17,308 nucleotides of DNA from DAOUCP01 sp034432155 (GCA_034432155.1 DAOUCP010000115.1:1-17308); one strand, 5' to 3'. Numbered from the stretch's first letter, positions 1-9,035 are shown. Numbers and translations: made by a program. The notes: generated by a model from the letters alone, not told the origin.

Positions 1-874
<874 letters not shown>

Positions 875-880
875 GGCACG

Positions 881-1762
881 ATGTTCCGGCGGCCGGAGCG
901 ACAAGTCCTGGCCATGGCGCTGGTCCTACTGTCCATGACCGGCCTCGCCGTTCGCGGCGTGGCGGCGCCAGCGATCGTGGATCGGACGGTCGGCCGGCTG
1001 TCAACACCGCTCGAGCGTTTTCTCACGACGGCTACCGGTACCCTCGCTGACTTTGTGGGCGGACTGCGCCAGGCGGACGAGCTGCGCCGACGCAACGCCT
1101 GGCTCGAGGATCAGCTTGGCGATCTGGATGCCGAGAGGACGAAGCTCGACGAACTGAAACGGGAGAACGCGCAGCTGCGTCGCGAGCTGGACTTCCGCCG
1201 CAGTCGCGTCGATCTGGACCTGAGGGGAGCCAGCGTCATCGGTCATCTCGTGGCAGCCGAGCCCGGCAATCTGCAACATGCCATCAAGATCGACATCGGC
1301 GCCAGCGACGGCGTGCAGAATGGCATGCCGGTAGCCTGCAGTCGCGGCCTGGTCGGCCAAGTCACCCGCACCGGGCCCTACTGGAGCGATGTGCGACTGA
1401 TCACCGATCCCCACAGCGCCGTTTGGGCTCGGGTCCAGCGATCCCGGGCCACCGGAGTTGTCTTCGGCTCGACGTCCGGCGAGTTGCGGATGCGCTTCAT
1501 TCCGCAGGACAGCTCCGACAGCGAACCGGCCATCGTGGTGGGCGACCTGGTGTACACGAGCGGTCTGTCGCTCGAGTATCCAGCGCGTTTGCTGATCGGG
1601 CAAGTGGCCCGGGTGTACCAGAGTGACGAGCAAACGCACCAGGAGGCCGCCATCCGCCCTGCCGTGAACTTCAACGCCCTGGAGCAGGTGATGGTGGTGC
1701 GCGACTGGCTCCCAGCCGCCGAGGCCGGGGCCGAGGGCCGGCCGACGCCCGGAACGGACTGA
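881..1762 (+). CDS. mreC: Rod shape-determining protein MreC
   Basis: MreC is a bitopic membrane protein that links cytoplasmic MreB and membrane MreD to PBP2 outside the membrane. The 293-aa product has a short basic N-terminus, one hydrophobic segment at about residues 9-28, then a charged coiled-coil-like stretch at about 60-107 (ELRRRNAWLEDQL and onward). The periplasmic/extracellular beta-rich domain follows, with the family-typical elements HAIKIDIGASDGVQNGMPV, GLVGQVTRTG and LITDPHSAVWA. Length is normal for the family. The ATG at 881 lies 6 nt after the mreB stop, with only a weak ribosome site (TAGGG) before it, which suggests translational coupling. The C-terminus is an Ala/Pro/Gly-rich tail. 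The call is confident. Confidence 0.95.
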   Translation: MFRRPERQVLAMALVLLSMTGLAVRGVAAPAIVDRTVGRLSTPLERFLTTATGTLADFVGGLRQADELRRRNAWLEDQLGDLDAERTKLDELKRENAQLRRELDFRRSRVDLDLRGASVIGHLVAAEPGNLQHAIKIDIGASDGVQNGMPVACSRGLVGQVTRTGPYWSDVRLITDPHSAVWARVQRSRATGVVFGSTSGELRMRFIPQDSSDSEPAIVVGDLVYTSGLSLEYPARLLIGQVARVYQSDEQTHQEAAIRPAVNFNALEQVMVVRDWLPAAEAGAEGRPTPGTD

Positions 1763-1796
1763 GCGGCGGCGCCCGCTTGCAGGATCATCGTCAGCC

Positions 1797-2303
1797 ATGG
1801 GTCCCTATGCCGCAGCGCTGACCATCCTCGTCCTTGCGATGCTGCAGACCACCGTCGTGCCATACGCCGCGTTGGGCGGCATTCGGCCCATGCTGCCGCT
1901 ACTCGGTGCTGTGACCTGGGCGCTGTTCCGGGAGGCCCGGTCCGCCGTCTGGTGGGCCCTCGGCGCAGGCGCGGTGCTCGACATTCTCGCGGCGAGCGAT
2001 CTGGGAACCTATGCCCTGCCGCTGGTCATTGGGGTGGCAGTGGGCACCATTGCCCGTGGCCGCGTCCATCCCAGAAACCCGCTGTTGCCAGTGGCGATGG
2101 TGGTGCTGGCAACGGTGGGCTTCACGCTCAGCCAACGGACGCTCATCTGGCTGCGTGGTGGCCTAGTGATGTGGACGGCGCAGGCGATGGCCGAGGAGCT
2201 GTCCCTCGCGGTGTTGCTCAACGTCCTCTGGCTGCCCGTCCTCTATTGGCCCCTGCGCGCCGTGGCTCGGCCAGGCCGGGCGACGATCGATTGGGCCGGT
2301 TAG
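1797..2303 (+). CDS. mreD: Rod shape-determining protein MreD
   Basis: MreD is the small polytopic membrane partner of MreC in the elongasome. The 168-aa product is strongly hydrophobic with about five predicted membrane segments (first at about residues 5-20 and last at about 135-155). Hallmarks are PYAALGGIRPMLPLLGAVTWALF near the start and a GAGAVLDILAASDLGTYALPLVIGV-like stretch, resembling the family pattern G-x-x-x-D-x-L..G.ar. Sequence conservation in MreD is low, so position between mreC and mrdA is an important part of the call. The ATG at 1797 follows mreC by 34 nt; the nearest ribosome-site-like sequence (AGGA, 1781) is rather far upstream. The stop TAG is directly followed by the GTG of the next gene. 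Confidence 0.9.
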   Translation: MGPYAAALTILVLAMLQTTVVPYAALGGIRPMLPLLGAVTWALFREARSAVWWALGAGAVLDILAASDLGTYALPLVIGVAVGTIARGRVHPRNPLLPVAMVVLATVGFTLSQRTLIWLRGGLVMWTAQAMAEELSLAVLLNVLWLPVLYWPLRAVARPGRATIDWAG

Positions 2304-4373
2304 GTGGACAGCGACGCTGGCGAACGACCCTCGCTGCGCAGCGTGCTTCCGCCGCTCGTGACCATTGCCGTATTCGCGCTGCTGGGCATCCGGCTGTGGC
2401 AGATCCAGCTCTTGCGCGGCGGGGAGCTGCGCACCCGGGCCGCGGCCAACCGCTTCGTGGAGCGCGAGACGGAGGCCGATCGGGGCGTCGTCTACGATGC
2501 TGGCGGACGGCAAGTGGTTCGCAACCGGCCCCGATTCACCGTCCACGTGGTCACCGCTGCCCTGCCGAGCGATGGCGCCGGCGAGCGGCGAGTCTTGCGG
2601 CGAGTGGCCGACATGCTCGGCATGCCGTTGGGCATTGCGCCGGTCGAGCGTGCGGGACGAGCCCATGCGGCCGAAGGCATCGGCGTCGCCGGCTCACCGC
2701 CCATGTCCGTGCTGGCGCTTCTGGAGGCCGACGAATCGGCACGCGTGCCTCGGAGTTGGAGCGCCGTGCCGCTGGCCCGGAATGTACCGCGCGACACGGC
2801 CTTCGCCCTCATGGAGCAACTGGCCGAGTTGCCGGGGGTGATCGTCGGCGAGGCTCCGGTGCGCGAGTACCCGGCGGGACCCACCCTTGCTCACCTGCTT
2901 GGCTTCACCGGCAGCATCCCGCAGGAGGAGCTTGCCGATTACCGGGCCGATGGCTATCGGATCTACGACATTGTTGGTCGTTCGGGTCTGGAAGCGACTT
3001 ACGAGGCCGACCTCCGGGGCCAAAAGGGACGCAAGTGGGTCGAGATCGACGCCACCGGACGTGAGCTGCGGACGGTGGGCGAGAGCCAGGCCCCCAGGGC
3101 CGGGCACAGCTTGCACCTGACGGTGGATGTCGCCTTTCAGACGGCCGTCGAGGAGATCCTGGCCGCGGCCCTGCGGCGGCTGGGAGCTCGATCGGGGGCC
3201 GTGGTCGCCCTAGACCCTTCCTCCGGTGCGGTCCGTGCGCTGGTTTCGCTGCCGACGTTCGACAACAACATGTTCTCCGCCGGCACTAGCGCGGAAGAGT
3301 TCGAGGCGTTGCTCGGCAATCCCGACCGGCCGCTCCTCAACCGTGCCATCTCGGGCCAGTATGCGCCAGGATCGACCTTCAAGATCGTGACTGCCGCAGC
3401 CGGTCTGCAGGAAGGAGTCATCACCGGCCGGACGCGCATCTTCGACCCGGGAGTGATCTACCTGACCAACGAGTACGACCCCACCATCCGCTATCCGTTC
3501 ACGTGCTGGCTGCGCAGCGGGCACGGCAGCCTCAACGTGGTGGGCGCCATCGCCCACTCCTGCGACGTCTTCTTCTACGAAGTGGGCGGCGGTTATCACG
3601 AGGGTGGTGCAAACATCAGCGGACTCGGCAGCCGCAAGCTGGCGGCTTACGCGCGCCTGTTTGGTCTGGGCCAGCCAACGGGGATCGAGCTCCTCGGGGA
3701 GGCCGCCGGCCGGGTGCCAACGCCGGAGTGGCTGCTCGACTTCAGTGGCGAGTACTGGGGCACAGGGCAGACGTACATCACGGCCATCGGCCAAGGTTAC
3801 AGTTTGGTGACGCCGCTGCAAATGGCCAACGTGACCGCTGCTGTGGCCAACGGTGGCACCCTGTACCGTCCGCATCTGGTAGACCGTGTCGTGGACGCGG
3901 ATGGCTCCGTGGTGCGGCGCCCCGGTGGCATCATCCGCCGCATTCCGGTGGACGCGGCCCACTTGGCCTTGATTCGCGAGGGCATGCGGGGGGCGGTGGA
4001 GTACGGTACCGCGGTGCGCTCGTGGTCCCGGCTGCCGGTCGGCCTCAGCGTCGCCGGGAAGACTGGCACGGCCGAATTCTGCGACTGGGTGGGCGACCCA
4101 GCGGGTGGCTACTGCCGGCGTGACCGCGAGGGTCACCTGCTCACCCACGCCTGGTTCGTGGCCTTCGCGCCGACGGAAGAGCCCGAGATTGCCCTGGCCG
4201 TCTTCATCGATGGCTCGGGCATGGACCGGCTCCTGGAAGGCTCCCGAGACGCCGCGCCGATCGCCGGCGATGTGCTGCGCGCCTGGTTCCATCTGCCCAC
4301 CTTCCAGCCGGCCACACCGACGGCCGCCGCGTCCGCTGCCCCAACGCCCAGGGAGGCCACTACCGATGGCTGA
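2304..4373 (+). CDS. mrdA: Penicillin-binding protein 2 (elongation-specific peptidoglycan D,D-transpeptidase)
   Basis: This class B PBP cross-links peptidoglycan during lateral wall growth, in complex with the glycosyltransferase RodA. The product is 689 aa. A single N-terminal membrane anchor at about residues 14-33 is followed by the class B dimerisation/pedestal region (NRFVERETEADRGVVYDAGGR), then the transpeptidase domain. Active-site motifs are all visible: S357-T-F-K360 (nucleophile Ser357), S419-C-D421 (the SxD form of motif 2 common in PBP2) and K586-T-G588. The C-terminal tail is Ala/Thr/Pro-rich. Translation starts at GTG 2304, abutting the mreD TAG with no gap, which argues for coupling. 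The last bases overlap the ATG of minC (4366). Length and motif order are normal for PBP2; FtsI is less likely given the MreBCD/RodA neighbours. Confidence 0.95.
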   Translation: MDSDAGERPSLRSVLPPLVTIAVFALLGIRLWQIQLLRGGELRTRAAANRFVERETEADRGVVYDAGGRQVVRNRPRFTVHVVTAALPSDGAGERRVLRRVADMLGMPLGIAPVERAGRAHAAEGIGVAGSPPMSVLALLEADESARVPRSWSAVPLARNVPRDTAFALMEQLAELPGVIVGEAPVREYPAGPTLAHLLGFTGSIPQEELADYRADGYRIYDIVGRSGLEATYEADLRGQKGRKWVEIDATGRELRTVGESQAPRAGHSLHLTVDVAFQTAVEEILAAALRRLGARSGAVVALDPSSGAVRALVSLPTFDNNMFSAGTSAEEFEALLGNPDRPLLNRAISGQYAPGSTFKIVTAAAGLQEGVITGRTRIFDPGVIYLTNEYDPTIRYPFTCWLRSGHGSLNVVGAIAHSCDVFFYEVGGGYHEGGANISGLGSRKLAAYARLFGLGQPTGIELLGEAAGRVPTPEWLLDFSGEYWGTGQTYITAIGQGYSLVTPLQMANVTAAVANGGTLYRPHLVDRVVDADGSVVRRPGGIIRRIPVDAAHLALIREGMRGAVEYGTAVRSWSRLPVGLSVAGKTGTAEFCDWVGDPAGGYCRRDREGHLLTHAWFVAFAPTEEPEIALAVFIDGSGMDRLLEGSRDAAPIAGDVLRAWFHLPTFQPATPTAAASAAPTPREATTDG

Positions 4374-4734
4374 TCGCCGCGCGGCCGACTCGCCCTCCGG
4401 TGCCTCCCGACCGGCACGTCGAGCCACGACGCCGGATGGGGAAGCGCCCGTCCCGCCCAGGCCATCCGTCGTCCTCCGTGGTGCCGCCGACGCGTTGCGG
4501 ATCATCGTGTGCACCCAAGACGCCAGCACTGCCGAGACCGCCTTGCGAGACGCCTTGGAGCGGCGCCGTCACTTTGTCGCTGGCGCCCGGGTGGACCTGG
4601 AGCTCCAGGCCGAGGCCATCGACACCCAACTGGCAGATCGTCTGGCTGCGCTGATCGGCCGCAGCGGCATGATCCTGACGCGCATCGAGGCCAGAACCCC
4701 CGGCCAGAGGCGGCCGCCGCCGGCGGCCAGCTGA
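4366..4734 (+). CDS. minC: MinC N-terminal (FtsZ-inhibiting) domain, ended early by in-frame TGA
   Basis: MinC, recruited to the membrane by MinD, blocks FtsZ assembly away from midcell. This 122-aa open frame holds a Pro/Ala/Arg-rich start and the MinC N-domain (from VVLRGAADALRIIV at about residue 36 to GMILTRIEARTP at about 110). It stops at TGA 4732-4734 inside a Pro/Ala-rich linker. The same frame stays open after the TGA for 117 codons and encodes the MinC C-domain, so the gene is one substitution away from a normal-length MinC of about 239 residues. A GC-only hairpin (4712-4728, 7-bp stem, loop GCC) lies just before the stop. The ATG at 4366 overlaps the mrdA stop. It may be a true nonsense mutation, a sequencing error, a split gene or readthrough; the sequence alone cannot decide. 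Confidence 0.85.
   Translation: MADRRAADSPSGASRPARRATTPDGEAPVPPRPSVVLRGAADALRIIVCTQDASTAETALRDALERRRHFVAGARVDLELQAEAIDTQLADRLAALIGRSGMILTRIEARTPGQRRPPPAAS
4712..4728 (+). other. Perfect GC hairpin just upstream of the minC in-frame TGA
   Basis: GGCCGCC (4712-4718), loop GCC, GGCGGCC (4722-4728) form a perfect 7-bp stem that ends 3 nt before TGA 4732. It lies in the sequence coding for the Pro/Ala-rich interdomain linker, so GC-rich codon choice alone could create it. Known recoding structures for UGA usually lie downstream of the stop, so no function is claimed. Confidence 0.5.
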
Positions 4735-4809
4735 TCCGCTCCCACCCGAGCCAAGGCGGCCAACACCGCGCTGCTGCACAGCGGCACGCTGCGGGGTGGC
4801 CAGCGGCTG

Positions 4810-5085
4810 GTGTACGAAGGCTCGGTGGTGGTTCTCGGGGATGTAAACCCTGGCGCGGAAATCGTTGCCGCGGGCAGCGTTCTCGTCTGGGGCCGTTTGC
4901 GGGGCAAGGTCGAGGCGGGAGTGGGCGCCGATGCTACGGCCGTCGTCTGTGCCCTCGACCTGGCACCCAGCCAGCTGCGGATTGGCCCGGTGATCGCCCG
5001 CGCGCCAGACGATCCTCATCACCGGCCGGAGCCAGAAGTAGCACAGCTGCGTGATGGCCAGATCGTGGTCACGGCCTGGCGCTGA
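4810..5085 (+). CDS. minC: MinC C-terminal (MinD-binding, dimerisation) domain fragment
   Basis: This is the second half of the interrupted minC, in the same frame as the N-terminal part. The product contains the beta-helix domain that dimerises and binds MinD, with the diagnostic run VVVLGDVNPGAEIVAAGSVL followed by VWGRLRGKVEAG, then the ASQLRIGPVIAR-type segment. GTG 4810 is the first standard start codon after the TGA. But recognisable domain sequence already begins upstream (TLRGGQRL, encoded at 4786-4809), so starting at 4810 would cut off the first strand. CTG codons (4771, 4774, 4789, 4807) are the only other candidates for reinitiation, and no good ribosome site is seen. The domain therefore looks like the remainder of an interrupted or read-through gene rather than a designed separate gene. 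It ends 190 nt before the minD ATG. Confidence 0.75.
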   Translation: MYEGSVVVLGDVNPGAEIVAAGSVLVWGRLRGKVEAGVGADATAVVCALDLAPSQLRIGPVIARAPDDPHHRPEPEVAQLRDGQIVVTAWR

Positions 5086-5150
5086 GCAAGCGGGGACCGC
5101 AAGTTGTAGTGGTGGAAAGAGGCTTGGGACTACTAGATACGGGCGCCACT

Positions 5151-5178
5151 TTGACTTTTGCGCTGCCATGTCCACACT
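5151..5178 (+). promoter_or_regulatory. Putative promoter for minD-minE-rodA
   Basis: TTGACT (5151-5156) is a five-of-six match to the -35 consensus. A weak -10 candidate CACACT (5173-5178) lies 16 nt downstream; TAGGCT (5179) is an alternative with too long a spacer. It sits in the only sizeable gap of the shape/division block (5086-5275), about 90 nt before minD. A palindromic CGGCCG pair (5238-5243 and 5256-5261) lies between this site and the minD ribosome site. The -35 is convincing and the -10 is not, so confidence is moderate. Confidence 0.4.
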
Positions 5179-5264
5179 TAGGCTACGGTGACCGAGTGGC
5201 AGCGGCAGCCGGGCGATGGCTGCGGCGCCTGGGCGATCGGCCGGGCGAGAACCTTCGGCCGCCT

Positions 5265-5269
5265 AGGAG
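5265..5269 (+). promoter_or_regulatory. Ribosome binding site that decides the minD start
   Basis: AGGAG at 5265-5269 touches the ATG at 5270 with no spacer, but lies 6 nt before the next in-frame ATG at 5276. Proper Shine-Dalgarno spacing therefore favours 5276, giving the canonical MinD N-terminus MARIITVTSGKGGVGKTT. Confidence 0.7.
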
Positions 5270-5275
5270 ATGACG

Positions 5276-6094
5276 ATGGCGCGCATCATCACCGTTACTT
5301 CGGGCAAGGGAGGTGTCGGCAAAACCACGGTGGCCGCCAATCTGGGTGTGGCCCTCGCCCAGCGCGGCCGGCGAGTCGTGCTGATCGACGCCGACATCGG
5401 TCTGCGCAATCTGGACGTGATCATGGGCCTCGAGAACCGCGTCGTGTACAACATCCTGCATGTCACGCGTGGCGCGGTGCCGGTGGAGCGAGCGCTCATT
5501 CGGGACAAGCACGTACCGGAACTCAGCTTGCTGGCTGCCGATCAGCACGCCGAGAAGGAGGATGTGAGTCCTGAGGAGATGGCGGAGGTCTGCCAGGCAT
5601 TGGACAACCTGGCCGACTGCGTGGTGATCGATTCCCCGGCGGGCATCGAACAGGGATTCCGCAATGCGCTGGCACCGGCCACGGAGGTCATCCTGGTGAC
5701 GACGCCCGAAGTCCCGGCGGTGCGAGACGCCGACCGGGTCATTGGCTTGGTCGAGGCGGCTGGCAAGCCGACTCCTTGGCTCGTACTGAACCGACTCAAG
5801 CCGGATCTAGTGGCGCGCGGCGACATGCTGGCCACGGACGACGTGGTGGACGTGCTGCGCATCGCCATTCTGGGCGTCATTCCCGAGGATGCGGGCATCG
5901 TCGCCGCCGCAAATCGTGGCGAGCCGATCGTCCTGCAGCCCGCTAGCCGGGCGGGCCAGGCGCTGCGGGACATCGCCGCCCGTCTCGAAGGCGAGGAGGT
6001 GCCGTTCCTGTCGCTGGACGGCGAGGCTAAGGGCATCTTGGGCCGCCTGACCCGACTGTGGCGGGAAGCGAGTGCCAGGGGAGGTGGTGCATGA
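5276..6094 (+). CDS. minD: Septum site-determining ATPase MinD
   Basis: MinD is a ParA/MinD-family P-loop ATPase that binds the membrane in its ATP form, recruits MinC, and is released by MinE, producing the oscillation that keeps FtsZ at midcell. The 272-aa product has the deviant Walker A K11-G-G-V-G-K16-T with both lysines, the D38-A-D40 IGLRNLD motif, the DSPAGIEQGF switch region and TTPEVPAVRDADRVIGL. It ends in an amphipathic membrane-targeting helix (KGILGRLTRLWREA) and a short Gly-rich tail. Start 5276 is preferred over 5270 because of ribosome-site spacing. Its stop overlaps the minE ATG (ATGA). The interrupted minC lies immediately upstream, so MinD may be acting without an intact MinC here. 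Confidence 0.96.
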   Translation: MARIITVTSGKGGVGKTTVAANLGVALAQRGRRVVLIDADIGLRNLDVIMGLENRVVYNILHVTRGAVPVERALIRDKHVPELSLLAADQHAEKEDVSPEEMAEVCQALDNLADCVVIDSPAGIEQGFRNALAPATEVILVTTPEVPAVRDADRVIGLVEAAGKPTPWLVLNRLKPDLVARGDMLATDDVVDVLRIAILGVIPEDAGIVAAANRGEPIVLQPASRAGQALRDIAARLEGEEVPFLSLDGEAKGILGRLTRLWREASARGGGA

Positions 6095-6390
6095 ACGTTC
6101 TGGACCGAATCCTGGGGCGGCCAGCGGCGGACACGCCTTCCGTCACGGTGGCCAAACAGCGGCTGACCTTTGTCCTCCAGTTCGACCGGGCACAGCTGTC
6201 CCCGGGGCAACTGGAGCTCATCAAGAATGACATCATTGCGGTCATCTCGCGCCACATCGAGATTGCCCGGGAAGGGGTGGAAGTGGCGCTGGAGCCCAGC
6301 GGCCGGCTGGTAGTCGAGATTCCCTTGCAGCGACGCCCGTCGCGACTGCCGCCGGGGGTGGGCCACGGACCGTCCGGAGTCCAAGGATGA
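6091..6390 (+). CDS. minE: Cell division topological specificity factor MinE
   Basis: MinE stimulates MinD ATP hydrolysis and drives Min oscillation. The 99-aa product begins with the short amphipathic membrane-binding helix MNVLDRILGR. It continues with the anti-MinCD region RLTFVLQFDRAQLSPGQLEL and the beta/alpha dimerisation domain (IKNDIIAVISRHIEIAREGVEVAL and LVVEIPL). A Pro/Gly-rich tail of about 18 residues makes it slightly longer than the usual 80-90. A good ribosome site (GGGGAGG, just upstream of ATG 6091) precedes it. The start overlaps the minD stop and the end overlaps the rodA start, both as ATGA, so the three genes are probably co-translated. Confidence 0.93.
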   Translation: MNVLDRILGRPAADTPSVTVAKQRLTFVLQFDRAQLSPGQLELIKNDIIAVISRHIEIAREGVEVALEPSGRLVVEIPLQRRPSRLPPGVGHGPSGVQG

Positions 6391-7529
6391 CCGCCCGGCC
6401 CGGTCTGGTCCGCGAGCAGATGGCGCGCCATCGCATCTGGCGTGCCTTCGATTGGCCACTTCTGACTGCCGTAGTCCTGACCATCCTCTTCGGCGCGGCC
6501 ATGCTCTATAGCGCCACGCTGCGCAGCCCGGTGTACTCCGCCTGGGACGACTTGGTGATCAAGCAGCTTGTCTTCGCCATGGTGGGGCTGGCGGCCATGG
6601 CCCTGGTGAGCGTGACGGACTATCGCATCCTGTTGCAGTTCGGAGCCTGGATCTATGGCGCCATGATCGCCGCACTGCTGGCCGTCCTTGCCGTCGGCCA
6701 CCAGGCTCTTGGCAGCCAGCGCTGGTTGACCACCGGCGCGGCCGATGTCCAGCCAGGTGAGCTGGCCAAGGTCGGACTGGTCGTCTGTCTCGCGGCCTAC
6801 CTCGAACGCTTCGACATTCGCCGCTTCCGCGTGGTGCTGGGCAGCATTCTCCTCACCGCTGGGCCGGTGCTCTTGGTATTGCGACAGCCCAATCTCTCGA
6901 CGGCGGCCATTCTGGTTGCCATCTGGTTGTCCATGGTGCTGTCCGCTGGCATGCGCCTGCTCCACGCCGGCGCGTTGGCGCTGGCCAGCGTGCCGCTTGC
7001 CACGGTGCTGCTGCGAGCCGGGAAGCTGGAGGGCTACTGGTTGGAGCGAATTGCGGCGTGGCTGAATCCGATGCAAGACCCGAGTGGCACGGGCTTCCAG
7101 CACATCCAGACGCTCATCGCGGTGGGCAACGGCGGGCTGTTCGGCACGGGCTTCGCCAGCGGCCAGCAGAGCCAGGGCGGCTGGTTGCCCCTGCTGCACA
7201 CCGACAACGTCTTTGCGCTGGTAGCCGAGGAGCTGGGGTTCGTGGGCGCCATCGGGCTCCTGGCGCTGCTCGGCTTCATCGTCTGGCGGTTGGCCCGGAC
7301 GGGTCGTCTGGTCCAAGACCGCTCCGGAGCCCTGATCGGCATCGGTGTGTGGAGCTACTTCATCAGCCAGGTGTTCGTGAACATCGGCGTCGTGGAGCAG
7401 TTGCTGCCGATCACCGGTGTATCCTTGCCCTTCGTCTCCTACGGTGGCTCAAGCCTGTTGGCGCTCCTCGTAGGCATCGGATTGAGCCAAAGCGTGCGCC
7501 TGCACCACCGCAGCCTGCAGTTTGCCTGA
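6387..7529 (+). CDS. rodA: RodA, SEDS-family peptidoglycan glycosyltransferase
   Basis: RodA polymerises lipid II into glycan strands for side-wall growth and partners with PBP2 (mrdA, upstream). The 380-aa product is polytopic with about ten hydrophobic segments. SEDS signatures are LGSQRW followed by Q122-PGELAK (the family form is usually QPSE-L/F-AK), the extracellular-loop region NPMQDPSGTGFQHIQTLIAVG containing the conserved acidic Asp231, and the C-terminal PFVSYGGSSLLALLVGIGL (S351-Y-G-G). FtsW is the main alternative, but the mre/mrdA context and LGSQRW argue for RodA. The ATG overlaps the minE stop; gltX begins 15 nt after the stop and may be part of the same transcript. Confidence 0.93.
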   Translation: MTARPGLVREQMARHRIWRAFDWPLLTAVVLTILFGAAMLYSATLRSPVYSAWDDLVIKQLVFAMVGLAAMALVSVTDYRILLQFGAWIYGAMIAALLAVLAVGHQALGSQRWLTTGAADVQPGELAKVGLVVCLAAYLERFDIRRFRVVLGSILLTAGPVLLVLRQPNLSTAAILVAIWLSMVLSAGMRLLHAGALALASVPLATVLLRAGKLEGYWLERIAAWLNPMQDPSGTGFQHIQTLIAVGNGGLFGTGFASGQQSQGGWLPLLHTDNVFALVAEELGFVGAIGLLALLGFIVWRLARTGRLVQDRSGALIGIGVWSYFISQVFVNIGVVEQLLPITGVSLPFVSYGGSSLLALLVGIGLSQSVRLHHRSLQFA

Positions 7530-7544
7530 GGGCGGAGCCCTGGC

Positions 7545-9035
7545 ATGCATCCCACGGTCCGCGTCCGCATCGCGCCCTCACCCACCGGCTTCTTCCACGT
7601 GGGCAACGCCCGCACCGCTCTCTTCAACTGGCTGTTCGCCCGTCAGCAAGGCGGCACCTTCGTCTGCCGGGTCGAGGACACCGACCGCCGCCGTTACGTT
7701 GAGGGTGCGCTGGAAGACATGTACAGCAGCCTCGAATGGTTGGGCATCGAGCCTGACGAAAGCCCCCGTCACGGGGGGAACTACGGCCCGTACCGGCAAA
7801 GCGAGCGGCTAGCCAGCTACACCAGCCACGGCCAACAACTCCTGGCCGCCGGCGATGCCTACCGCTGTTTCTGCACTGCCGAGCGACTCGCCGAACGGCG
7901 CCAGCGCCGCACGGAACTCGGGCGAGCTCCGGTGTACGATCGCCACTGCCGCAACCTGTCGGCAGACGAGGTCGCCGCGCGGCTGGCGGCAGCTCAGCCT
8001 TCCGTGGTGCGCCTCAAGGTGCCACTCGAGGGCTCCATCGTCATGCACGACGTGCTGCGCGGCCGGATCGAGTTCCAGGCGGCAGATCTCGAAGACATCG
8101 TCCTCATCAAGGCCGATGGCTACCCGACGTATCACTTCGCCGTGGTCGTCGACGATCACGCCATGGCCATCTCCCACGTGCTACGGGCCGATGAGTGGAT
8201 TCCCAGCGTGCCGTACCAGATCCTACTGTATCGGGCGTTCGGCTGGCCCGAGCCCATCTGGGTTCATCTGCCCATGGTCCTCAATCCCGATGGCAAAGGC
8301 AAGCTGTCCAAGCGCAAGACCGTCGATGGCCAGGGCCGTCCGCTGACGCAGATGACCCAGGTGCGTGAGTACCGCGCCGCGGGCTACCTAGCGGAAGCGA
8401 TGTTCAACTACCTGGCGCTGCAGGGCTGGGCCTACAGCGGCTGCGAAGAGGTCTTCGATCGCGAGCAGGCCTTGGCCCGCTTCCGCATCGAGGACCTGAA
8501 ATCCTCGCCGGCCGCCTGGGATCCCGCCAAGCTGGCGTGGCTGAACGGGGTTTACATCCGCAAACTTCCTGTGGACGAACTCGCCGCCCGCTTACTGCCC
8601 TTCCTCCAGGCCGCCGGCCTGCCGGCCGACCTGGCGACCGTGCGGCGTGCCGCCCCCTTGATCCAGGAGCGACTGACCACCTTGGCCGAAGCCGCGCAGT
8701 GGCTTGGTTTCCTATGGCAGCCCGTCGAACCGGCGTTGGACGACTTGGTGCCGCCGGCGCTGACCGCTGAGGCAACCCGGTCGTGGCTGGCTACGGCGCA
8801 GCAGGTGTTGGCCCAGCTGGAAGATTGGTCGAGCGACGCCATCGAGGCCGCGCTCCGGGGTGCCGCCAGCACCGCCGGGTACAGTGTCCGTGTCGGCCTG
8901 CAACCGGTGCGCGTGGCAGCCACCGGCCAGCGCGTTTCGCCGCCACTGTTCGATTCGCTCGCCCTGCTGGGCCGCGAGCGGACCTTGGCCCGCCTGGAGG
9001 CGGCTCAGGAACGACTCGCCAGAGCGAGCGCCTGA
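7545..9035 (+). CDS. gltX: Glutamyl-tRNA synthetase (class I)
   Basis: This cytoplasmic enzyme charges tRNA-Glu with glutamate using ATP. The product is 496 aa, normal for bacterial GluRS. The N-terminal Rossmann catalytic domain begins RIAPSPTGFFHVGNARTALFNWLFAR, with the HIGH signature as H18-V-G-N21, followed by RVEDTDRRRYVEGALEDM. The second class I signature is K253-L-S-K256-R (in GKGKLSKRKT). The C-terminal half is the helical anticodon-binding domain. A possible ribosome site, GGCGGAG, lies about 9 nt before ATG 7545. Whether it is discriminating or also charges tRNA-Gln cannot be told by eye, and no gatCAB genes are in the window. The gene follows rodA by 15 nt. Confidence 0.96.
   Translation: MHPTVRVRIAPSPTGFFHVGNARTALFNWLFARQQGGTFVCRVEDTDRRRYVEGALEDMYSSLEWLGIEPDESPRHGGNYGPYRQSERLASYTSHGQQLLAAGDAYRCFCTAERLAERRQRRTELGRAPVYDRHCRNLSADEVAARLAAAQPSVVRLKVPLEGSIVMHDVLRGRIEFQAADLEDIVLIKADGYPTYHFAVVVDDHAMAISHVLRADEWIPSVPYQILLYRAFGWPEPIWVHLPMVLNPDGKGKLSKRKTVDGQGRPLTQMTQVREYRAAGYLAEAMFNYLALQGWAYSGCEEVFDREQALARFRIEDLKSSPAAWDPAKLAWLNGVYIRKLPVDELAARLLPFLQAAGLPADLATVRRAAPLIQERLTTLAEAAQWLGFLWQPVEPALDDLVPPALTAEATRSWLATAQQVLAQLEDWSSDAIEAALRGAASTAGYSVRVGLQPVRVAATGQRVSPPLFDSLALLGRERTLARLEAAQERLARASA

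Noticed and set aside
1952..3064. A 370-codon plus-strand frame overlapping mreD and mrdA
   Set aside because: Its translation is Arg/Gly/Ala-rich without domains, while both overlapped genes are well identified in their own frames.
4735..4809. Selenocysteine insertion at the minC TGA
   Set aside because: MinC is not a redox protein, no cysteine-like position exists in the linker, and no convincing bacterial SECIS stem follows the TGA.
5270..5275. minD start at the first ATG (5270)
   Set aside because: The AGGAG site touches this ATG with no spacing; the ATG at 5276 has proper spacing and matches the family N-terminus.
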